Origin: Rikenellaceae bacterium
Lineage (GTDB): Bacteria; Bacteroidota; Bacteroidia; Bacteroidales; Rikenellaceae
NCBI GenBank assembly: GCA_015059905.1
Contig: SUZN01000003.1
Coordinates: forward strand, 62,001 to 126,000
Direction of reading: 5' to 3'
Length of the DNA stretch: 64,000 bases
The position numbers were made by a program, and so were the translations under genes. A model generated the notes under the pieces. It did no database searches and was not told the origin of the DNA. It saw only the letters and a program-made list of their open reading frames with translations. Below are positions 57,015-64,000 of the stretch, in pieces (position 1 is the stretch's first letter; each line of letters opens with the position of its first letter).

Positions 57015-58190
57015 GTGACAAGTATCAACGACATAGTAGATGCCCTGGCAAACCCCTACACACCCTGGCGCACGCTGCGAGGTGTCGAGGTGGTGTGCTG
57101 TGATGGTATGCCCCAATTTTTCACGGGTAACGCCTCGGTGATATTCCGCATCAGGCACGAGGGCAAGCAGAAGATACTGAAATGCTACACACGTCGTAAC
57201 ACCCACCTGCAAGCCATCTACGGCAAAGCATTCCGCCCCGCCGAGTTAGGAGTGAGCAACATCCTCGGTCAGAGGCATTGGGTCGATTGCCTGATAATGG
57301 ATTATGTGGAGGGCATAACGCTCCACGAAACGCTCTGCAAGCCGCTAACGTCAAGAGAGTTGCAACGACTCGCTACGGCATTTGATGACTTCGCGCTGGA
57401 TTTGCTCGAAAAGGATTACGCTCACGGCGACCTGAAGCCCGAAAATATTATCGTTGGAGAGGATGGCACGATGCACGCCATTGATTGGGATGCCGCCTAT
57501 GTACCTGCGTTGCAGGGCAGGCGCGCAATGGAGACAGGCACAGCCGCCTATCAGCATCCGTTACGCACGGCAGAGCTATACGACAAGCATATTGACGACT
57601 ACTCGATAGCCTTTATCTCCACCCTGCTGCACGCCTACTCTACCGACCCCAGACAAGCGGAGTACTACCGCCTGCATCACCAGCCACAGGCGCATCCGCG
57701 CGAGATTACACGCACAAAACCAAACTACAACTTTGTGCATCAGCTGCACATTGGCACAACACCCGAGCGAAGCTGGCTCGATTCAACACTTGAGAGTTTC
57801 GCGGCACGCTGTATGGCACGCCAATACCGCATTGCGCGCCTGCTATATGACAATACGCCACAACTTTTTGCTCTAAAGCGACTTCTGACGCCCATACCAA
57901 CCACCTCGTCGCGCGACATAGAGGCAAACGTAGCGCACGGTCTGTGGGGATACAGCGCCACCGAAGGGTGGGTCATAGCTCCCTACTTTGACGAGTGCAA
58001 CGACCCCAAGGAGGAGCTGCTGCTGGTGCGATTGGGTGCATACAAACATCTGCTCTCGATGGATGGCAAGCCGCTCTTCTCAACCCCCGCAACAACAAAA
58101 ATCAAGATTAAAGGCGAGGATATAATCGTCAAAATAGAGGGTGGCGAGGAGCGAATTATTAAGAGTAAAAAATTGGAACATATCCAATAA
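57015..58190 (+). CDS. Protein kinase-like protein with C-terminal WG-like repeat (GTG start)
   Basis: ILKCY (Lys), HGDLKPENIIV catalytic loop, AIDWD (DFG equivalent), GTAAYQHPLR, DDYSIAF; C-terminal LWGYSATEGWVIAPYFDECNDPKEELLLVRLGAYKHLLSMDGKPL. Confidence 0.82.
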   Translation: MTSINDIVDALANPYTPWRTLRGVEVVCCDGMPQFFTGNASVIFRIRHEGKQKILKCYTRRNTHLQAIYGKAFRPAELGVSNILGQRHWVDCLIMDYVEGITLHETLCKPLTSRELQRLATAFDDFALDLLEKDYAHGDLKPENIIVGEDGTMHAIDWDAAYVPALQGRRAMETGTAAYQHPLRTAELYDKHIDDYSIAFISTLLHAYSTDPRQAEYYRLHHQPQAHPREITRTKPNYNFVHQLHIGTTPERSWLDSTLESFAARCMARQYRIARLLYDNTPQLFALKRLLTPIPTTSSRDIEANVAHGLWGYSATEGWVIAPYFDECNDPKEELLLVRLGAYKHLLSMDGKPLFSTPATTKIKIKGEDIIVKIEGGEERIIKSKKLEHIQ

Positions 58191-58219
58191 AATGGTATAT
58201 TTGCCAAAAACTATCACCT

Positions 58220-59074
58220 ATGTACACTCAAGAGATAACAAGACATCACCGAGCTGCTTTTGTGCTGGTGCTGGACCAATCCACGTCGATGCAGCAGCAG
58301 GTGCAGTTTGGTCGCTTGGTGACTACGAAATCGCAGGTGGTAGCATACACGGCAAACTCGCTCATTACAGAGCTGGTCGATAGATGTCGCCGCTCGGAGG
58401 GCATACGCGACTACTATGACATAGCCGTATTTGGTTATTCGGGCGACGAGGTCAAGAGCCTGCTGCCAAGGGATGGTTTTAACTCCATAGCAGAACTTGC
58501 ACGACAAATGCCCGACATCACAACCGTAGCCTTTGAGGAGGATTTGCCCGACGGCACACAAGCCATAGTGCATCACCGCCAGAGGGAGTGGATAAAACCG
58601 CTCGCCGAGGGTACAACGCCTATGCACGAAGCACTGCACAAGGTGCGTGATGTGGTGGATGAGTGGTGCAGCAGCCCACTCAACCGCGAGAGCTTCCCGC
58701 CGATAGTGATAAACATCACCGACGGCGAGCCAACCGACTGCACAGATATGGATTTGCGCGATGTTTGCACGCTCATAAAGCGCACCGCAACCGAAGATGG
58801 CAACACACTACTGATAAACATACACATCAGTACCGACACACGTCTTAACTCTGTCATATTCCCGATGCACGAGGAGCTTACGCGCGCCTGCGACAAGGCT
58901 CGACTGCTCGCCGACTGCTCAAGCGTGATGCCATCGGCGCTGAACGAAGCAATACACGAATTGAAGGGAGTGGGTGCTATACCGCCCTACATCGGCATAG
59001 GATATAATGCCACAGTGGTGGAGCTGCTCTCGATGATAAACATAGGCTCACGTAGCATAACACAACTCGAATAG
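58220..59074 (+). CDS. vWA-domain protein, TerY-like
   Basis: AAFVLVLDQSTSMQQQ (MIDAS DxSxS)..VVAYTANSLITELVDRCRRSEGIRDYYDIAVFGYSGDEV..VINITDGEPTDC. Confidence 0.85.
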   Translation: MYTQEITRHHRAAFVLVLDQSTSMQQQVQFGRLVTTKSQVVAYTANSLITELVDRCRRSEGIRDYYDIAVFGYSGDEVKSLLPRDGFNSIAELARQMPDITTVAFEEDLPDGTQAIVHHRQREWIKPLAEGTTPMHEALHKVRDVVDEWCSSPLNRESFPPIVINITDGEPTDCTDMDLRDVCTLIKRTATEDGNTLLINIHISTDTRLNSVIFPMHEELTRACDKARLLADCSSVMPSALNEAIHELKGVGAIPPYIGIGYNATVVELLSMINIGSRSITQLE

Positions 59075-59075
59075 T

Positions 59076-60059
59076 ATGATTACCGTCTCCTCACTACGCA
59101 TTGCCCTGAACAGCCCCGCAACACATTTTCGCAGGCTGAAAAACATACGCTGGGACGAGGAGCATATCACGCTCTCGACCTACTTCGCCACAACGCACAT
59201 CAGACTGGGGAGCGTGCGCTATCTGCTCTGTCTGCCACTGCGTGAGGAGTCGATGCGCCGCGCGGAGCGATTCATAACCCTGCACAAACATTTGGAGTGT
59301 ACGGCGGTGCCTCGGTTGGAGATTTTTCGTGACGAGATGAGTTATCTCTCTTCCGCCGAGCAGGAGCTAAAGAGTGATATTCTGCTTGAGCCGCTGCCCG
59401 ATGCGCTTCCGCTGACGGATGCCATAGCGACACTCTGCAGCGAGGAGGCGGGAAGACTTTTGGAGGGCATCAACAAGCTGGAGCAGCAGCTACTGAAAGC
59501 TGATGTTTCACACAACAACATCCGCGAGGAACACCTGCTGATAAATCGTTTCGGAACGATATTTCCCATACGCTGGTATTACGCCACAGCAAGCGCGGGC
59601 GGCGATGCGGAGGCTTTTGCCGCCATACGTCAAAGGATTGCCGCGAGCAACACTACACGATGCAACACCGACTCCAACATCTACAGCTGTTCGGAACTTG
59701 ACAAATATCTCTTTGTCAGCACAATGCACGAGGGTTTGATTGCCGTAGAAAGCCACAAGGGCTGGGGATATGTCGATTACAACTGCCACGAGGTCATCAA
59801 GCCTCAATACCTCTGGGCAAATGACTTTTGCGAGGGTCGTGCCGAGGTGCAGACAAAGCGAGGTATGGGACTTATCGACAAGCAAGGCAACTACATCATC
59901 GACCCGATATACGAAGCGGTGGAGTTTGATGTCGAAAAGGGTGTGGTCAGGGTCTGCCAAAAGAAGAGGTGGGCACTATTCGACTACTCGGGCAACCAAC
60001 TTTGCGACTGGGCAAAAAACATTGGAGGAGCGACCACAACAGTAAACGAATTAAGATAA
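59076..60059 (+). CDS. Putative pseudokinase fused to C-terminal WG beta-repeats
   Basis: VSHNNIREEHLLINRFGTIFPIRWYYA aligns by eye to AHGDLKPENIIVGEDGTMHAIDWDAAY of the 57015 kinase with catalytic residues lost; C-terminal GWGYVDYNCHEVIKPQYLWANDFCEGRAEVQTKRGMGLIDKQGNYIIDPIYEAVEFDVEKGVVRVCQKKRWALFDYSGN WG repeats. Confidence 0.75.
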   Translation: MITVSSLRIALNSPATHFRRLKNIRWDEEHITLSTYFATTHIRLGSVRYLLCLPLREESMRRAERFITLHKHLECTAVPRLEIFRDEMSYLSSAEQELKSDILLEPLPDALPLTDAIATLCSEEAGRLLEGINKLEQQLLKADVSHNNIREEHLLINRFGTIFPIRWYYATASAGGDAEAFAAIRQRIAASNTTRCNTDSNIYSCSELDKYLFVSTMHEGLIAVESHKGWGYVDYNCHEVIKPQYLWANDFCEGRAEVQTKRGMGLIDKQGNYIIDPIYEAVEFDVEKGVVRVCQKKRWALFDYSGNQLCDWAKNIGGATTTVNELR

Positions 60060-60082
60060 CAATAACAAAAAAAAGAGATATT

Positions 60083-61006
60083 ATGGAACAGACAAAATGC
60101 CTTATCATAGGTAGCGGACCTGCGGGCTACACCGCAGCTATCTACGCCTCACGCGCAAACCTTAACCCCGTATTGTATGAGGGTATCGAGCCAGGAGGAC
60201 AGCTCACAACAACAACCGAGATTGAGAACTTCCCAGGTTACCCCGAGGGTATCACAGGCACAGCGATGATGGCCGATTTGAAGAAGCAGGCACAGCGTTT
60301 TGGTGCTGATGTGCGCTTCGGTATCGTTACAAACATCGACTTCGATGTGCGCCCATTTGTGGTGACCATCGACGGCGAAAAGCAGATTGAAGCAGAGACA
60401 CTTATCGTTGCTACGGGAGCCTCGGCGAAGTATCTCGGGCTGGAGTCGGAAGCAAAGTTCAGAGGTATGGGCGTGAGTGCCTGCGCCACTTGCGATGGTT
60501 TCTTCTACCGCAAGCAGGATGTAGCCGTAGTGGGCGGTGGTGACACAGCCTGCGAAGAGGCTACTTACCTTGCCTCTATCTGCAAGCAGGTACATCTCAT
60601 CGTAAGAAAGCCTTTCCTGCGTGCTTCGAAGGCTATGCAGGAGCGTGTATTCAACACCCCAAACATCAAGGTTATGTTCGAGTACAACACCGTAGAGGTG
60701 CTGGGCGACGAGGATGGCGTAACAGGAGCTTTGCTGCGCCACTCATCGGGCGAGGAGACCACAATCGACATCTCGGGCTTCTTCCTCGCTATCGGACACC
60801 ATCCCAACACCGACCTTTTCAAGGGTAAGCTGGAGCTGGATGCCGAGGGTTATATCAAGACCGTTCCAGGCACATCAAAGACCAACATCGAGGGTGTGTT
60901 TGCCGCAGGTGATGTGAAGGACCCACACTATCGTCAGGCTATCACAGCCGCTGGCTCGGGCTGCATCGCAGCACTTGATTGTGAGAGATATTTATTGAGT
61001 AAATAA
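60083..61006 (+). CDS. trxB: Thioredoxin-disulfide reductase
   Basis: CLIIGSGPAGYTAAIYASRANL..GVSACATCDGFFYRKQDVAVVGGGDTACEEATYL..GVFAAGDVKDPHYRQAITAAGSGCIAALD. Start corrected from 59969. Confidence 0.97.
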   Translation: MEQTKCLIIGSGPAGYTAAIYASRANLNPVLYEGIEPGGQLTTTTEIENFPGYPEGITGTAMMADLKKQAQRFGADVRFGIVTNIDFDVRPFVVTIDGEKQIEAETLIVATGASAKYLGLESEAKFRGMGVSACATCDGFFYRKQDVAVVGGGDTACEEATYLASICKQVHLIVRKPFLRASKAMQERVFNTPNIKVMFEYNTVEVLGDEDGVTGALLRHSSGEETTIDISGFFLAIGHHPNTDLFKGKLELDAEGYIKTVPGTSKTNIEGVFAAGDVKDPHYRQAITAAGSGCIAALDCERYLLSK

Positions 61007-61938
61007 TGCCCATAGCAGTAACCATACTCGGCAATTCGTCAGCCAAACCGACAGCCACAGGACACCCCTCGGCGCAGGTTGTGAACATCAACGAGCAACT
61101 CTTTCTGGTTGATGCGGGAGAGGGTGTGCAGCGACAGATGGCGCGATGCGGAATATCGCCCCTGAAGCTGCGTGCGGTGTTTATCTCGCACCTGCACGGT
61201 GACCACGTTTTCGGGTTGTTTCCGTTACTTTCAACGCTCGGCTTATACGGCAGACGCACACCGCTGAAGATATATGCTCCGCGCCCATTTGGCGAGGCGC
61301 TGGAGGGCTTTTTGCGCCTGTTTGAGGATAATCTGCCCTACACACCAGAATGGGTCGAGGTGGACACCACCAAACACCAGATTATCTTCGAAAATGACAC
61401 CACCGAGATATGGTCATTGCCCCTGCGACACAGAGTGCCAACGGCGGGATACCTCTTTCGGCAGAAAGAGCCCGCACTCAATGTAACAAAATATGCCATA
61501 GAGCGTTATGAGCTTGATATGTACCAGATAGTAGCAGCCAAACGAGGCGGGGATGTGACGCTTCCTTCGGGCGAGGTAATCCCCAACGAGCTACTCACCT
61601 ACCGCCCCTATCCGCCTATGTCATACGCCTACTGCTCCGACACAAACTACTCGGCGCGACTGGCAAAGATGGTCAAGGGTGTAGATATGCTCTACCACGA
61701 GGCTACATACTCTGCCGCAGAGCGCAAGATGGCGAAGATGCGCGGTCACGCAACCACCGCCGATGCCGCCAAGGTGGCGCAGATGGCGGGTGCAGGCAAA
61801 CTGCTTATCGGTCACTTTTCGTCACGCTACAAGGAACTTGAACCGCTGTTGCAGGAGTGCCGAGAGATATTCCCCGAAACCTACATAGCTGAAGAGAAGC
61901 AGACATTTACGATTTTGGAAAAACGCAATAAAGAATGA
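61006..61938 (+). CDS. rnz: Ribonuclease Z
   Basis: LFLVDAGEGVQRQMARCGISPLKLRAVFISHLHGDHVFGLFPLLSTLGL..LLIGHFSSRYKEL. Confidence 0.95.
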   Translation: MPIAVTILGNSSAKPTATGHPSAQVVNINEQLFLVDAGEGVQRQMARCGISPLKLRAVFISHLHGDHVFGLFPLLSTLGLYGRRTPLKIYAPRPFGEALEGFLRLFEDNLPYTPEWVEVDTTKHQIIFENDTTEIWSLPLRHRVPTAGYLFRQKEPALNVTKYAIERYELDMYQIVAAKRGGDVTLPSGEVIPNELLTYRPYPPMSYAYCSDTNYSARLAKMVKGVDMLYHEATYSAAERKMAKMRGHATTADAAKVAQMAGAGKLLIGHFSSRYKELEPLLQECREIFPETYIAEEKQTFTILEKRNKE

Positions 61939-62672
61939 CCAAGCAGGAGATACAATTCGTTCGTTCGCTTACAGACAAGCGCAACCGCGACAATGAGCGC
62001 CTCTTTATTGCCGAGGGCGACAAACTCATCTCGGAGATAATTGCTTCGGGGCTGAAGGTGCGTAACATATATGCGCTGGAGGGTCACCTCACGGGTAGCG
62101 CCGAGGTGGTGACGGCAAAGGAGATGGAGCGCATTTCGCAGCTCAAAACAGCCTCGTCGTCGCTGGCTGTGGTGGAGCAGCCTCGTCACAAAACGCCCAC
62201 CGCAGCGCCATCCAGCGCCCTCTGTATAGCATTGGACGGGGTACAGAATCCAGGCAACCTCGGCACAATCATCCGCCTTGCCGACTGGTTTGGGGTGGAG
62301 GATATTTTCTGCTCGCAGGATACAGCCGACTGCTTCAATCCCAAGGTTGTGCAGGCTACGATGGGAGCCATTCTGCGCGTGAGGGTACACTATCTGCCAT
62401 TGGCTGATTTTCTCGCCCGCACAGCCGCCGCAGGCACACCCGTTTACGGCACGATGCTCGACGGAGAGAATATCTACTCCACCGACCTTACTCCAAACGG
62501 TGTTATCGTGATGGGCAACGAGGGCAAAGGCGTGAGTGCCGAGTGCGCCAAGAGTTTTTCGCACAAACTACTCATACCATCCTATCCTCCAGAGCGTCAA
62601 GGCTCCGAATCGCTCAACGTGGCTATGGCGACAGGCATTGTATGTGCCGAGTTCAGACGACGTAAATTATAA
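61935..62672 (+). CDS. TrmH/SpoU-family RNA methyltransferase
   Basis: LCIALDGVQNPGNLGTIIRLADWFGVEDIFCSQDTADCFNPKVVQATMGAILRV..IVMGNEGKGVSAE..IPSYPPERQGSESLNVAMATGIV. Confidence 0.92.
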   Translation: MTKQEIQFVRSLTDKRNRDNERLFIAEGDKLISEIIASGLKVRNIYALEGHLTGSAEVVTAKEMERISQLKTASSSLAVVEQPRHKTPTAAPSSALCIALDGVQNPGNLGTIIRLADWFGVEDIFCSQDTADCFNPKVVQATMGAILRVRVHYLPLADFLARTAAAGTPVYGTMLDGENIYSTDLTPNGVIVMGNEGKGVSAECAKSFSHKLLIPSYPPERQGSESLNVAMATGIVCAEFRRRKL

Positions 62673-62701
62673 CTATCAACCCTAAAACAATATGAAAAAC
62701 A

Positions 62702-63631
62702 ATGAAGAAAATCCTTCTCTTCGCAGCGTTTATCTGCTGCCTGATGACATCGTGCAAAGAGCCCGAGGTCTATCTCTTCTCTTACTTTAAGGGTAACGGC
62801 GAAGATGGCTTGCATCTGGCTTACAGCTATGATGGTCTAAAGTGGGAGACACTCAAAAATGACAAGTCATTCCTCACACCCCAACTCGGCAAGGACAAGT
62901 TGATGCGCGACCCAAGCATCACAAGAGATGACGAAGGCACCTACCATATGGTCTGGACAACAGGCTGGTGGGACCAGGGCATTGGCTACGCCTCGTCAAA
63001 AGACCTTGTGAATTGGTCGGAGCAAAAGAATATCCCAGTAATGGCAAAATTCCCAGGCACAAAGAACAGCTGGGCACCAGAACTCTTTTACGACAGGAAG
63101 GATAAGACATTCTACATTTTCTGGTCATCGACCGTTCCAGGGGCATTTCCCGAGATTGCAACAGCAAAAAACGAGGCGGGGTTGAACCATCGCCAATACT
63201 ACATCACAACTAAGGATTTCAAGTCATTCAGCGAGACAAAGCTCTTCTTCGAGCCAGGTTTCTCGGTCATCGACGGTACGATTTTCCATAAGGGTGGCAC
63301 ATACTATCTCTTCGTAAAGAATGAGAACTCGATGCCTGCCGAGAAGAACATACGCGTAACAAAGCACACTGCACCCTACGGCTTTCCAACCGATGTTTCA
63401 CCTGCCATAACAGGCGACTATTGGTGCGAAGGCGCTTCTCCGCTTGAGGTCGGAGAGTATGTATATCTCTATTTTGACAAGTATATGGAGGGTAAATATG
63501 GCGCAATACGCTCTTCGGATATGGAGAATTGGGAGGATGTTTCCGACTCGATTTCATTCCCCAAAGGCACTCGCCACGGCACAGCCTTCAAGGCGCCACA
63601 ATCGTTATTGGAGGAGTTGCTGAAGCTCTAA
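62702..63631 (+). CDS. GH43-like five-bladed beta-propeller lipoprotein
   Basis: MKKILLFAAFICCLMTSCKEP lipobox; LMRDPSITRDDEGTYHMVWTTGWWDQGIGYASSKDLVNWSEQ..SWAPELFYDRKDKTFYIFWSS. Confidence 0.85.
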   Translation: MKKILLFAAFICCLMTSCKEPEVYLFSYFKGNGEDGLHLAYSYDGLKWETLKNDKSFLTPQLGKDKLMRDPSITRDDEGTYHMVWTTGWWDQGIGYASSKDLVNWSEQKNIPVMAKFPGTKNSWAPELFYDRKDKTFYIFWSSTVPGAFPEIATAKNEAGLNHRQYYITTKDFKSFSETKLFFEPGFSVIDGTIFHKGGTYYLFVKNENSMPAEKNIRVTKHTAPYGFPTDVSPAITGDYWCEGASPLEVGEYVYLYFDKYMEGKYGAIRSSDMENWEDVSDSISFPKGTRHGTAFKAPQSLLEELLKL

Positions 63632-63653
63632 AAAACATATTTTTTCTCAACAG

Positions 63654-63688
63654 GAGGTTGTCTAATCTCACATTAGGCAACCTCTTTT
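63654..63688 (+). terminator. Intrinsic terminator after GH43-like gene
   Basis: GAGGTTGTCTAAT-ctcac-ATTAGGCAACCTC-TTTT. Confidence 0.85.
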
Positions 63689-63742
63689 GCATAATTTTTA
63701 TTCGTTAGCGCTTCAAGAAAGCTAATAATTGAAAATTATTAG

Positions 63743-63750
63743 TATATTTG
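63743..63750 (+). promoter_or_regulatory. -7 promoter element of pdxA
   Basis: TATATTTG 22 bp upstream of the ATG. Confidence 0.45.
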
Positions 63751-63772
63751 CGAGTTGAAAACGATTGAATTT

Positions 63773-64000
63773 ATGTCAGATAACAGACTCAAAATAGGAA
63801 TTACGCAGGGTGACACCAACGGAATTGGCTGGGAGGTGATACTCCGCACCCTCGCAGATAGTCGCATCACCGAGCTCTTTACCCCTGTGGTGTATGGCTC
63901 GCAGCAGGCGGCAAAGTTTTACACCGAGACCCTCGACAAGGAGGAGGGCACGGTGCAGTTCAACGTCGTGGCATCAGCCCAGGAGGCACGCTATGGTAAG
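63773..64000 (+). CDS. pdxA: 4-hydroxythreonine-4-phosphate dehydrogenase, 3' truncated by window edge
   Basis: MSDNRLKIGITQGDTNGIGWEVILRTLADSRITELFTPVVYGSQQAAKFY. Confidence 0.9.
   Translation, partial: MSDNRLKIGITQGDTNGIGWEVILRTLADSRITELFTPVVYGSQQAAKFYTETLDKEEGTVQFNVVASAQEARYGK

Noticed and set aside
59969-60082. N-terminal extension of trxB ORF
   Set aside because: Overlaps the upstream WG gene; canonical TrxB start MEQTKCLIIGSGPAG is at 60083.
1-64000. CRISPR arrays, prophage or integrative elements
   Set aside because: No spaced direct repeats, phage structural genes, transposases or integrases other than the housekeeping XerD were seen.

Overview
The window is a Bacteroidetes-type chromosomal segment. 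Promoters match TTTG-N19-21-TAnnTTTG and the protein families are typical of Bacteroidales. It is mostly housekeeping: rpsO-pnp, deoC, nfo, rsgA, prmA, xerD, ispG-recO, rpsA, rpsT with tRNA-Glu, adk, thiL, rpsF-rpsR-rplI, a BtuFCD-like ABC cassette, upp, hflX, tonB, rlmN-rsmG, gcvP, slyD, trxB-rnz-trmH and the start of pdxA, plus several glycoside-hydrolase genes. No CRISPR array, prophage, rRNA or transposase was seen. Main points for a second look: (1) a compact three-gene module at 57015-60059 encoding a protein kinase with a C-terminal WG-like repeat, a TerY-like vWA protein, and a second protein that looks like a degenerate pseudokinase fused to WG repeats; (2) a dispersed ~120-135 bp intergenic element (three clear copies, one probable degenerate copy) with a conserved core, a covarying internal stem and terminal inverted repeats that differ in sequence between copies but stay self-complementary; (3) an unannotated ~200-nt rod-like RNA with a central bubble at 55071-55269, resembling 6S RNA; (4) structured leaders upstream of rpsO, rpsT and rpsA; (5) a conserved-looking 35-aa membrane ORF. 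All product calls come from reading the translations; no database search was run.
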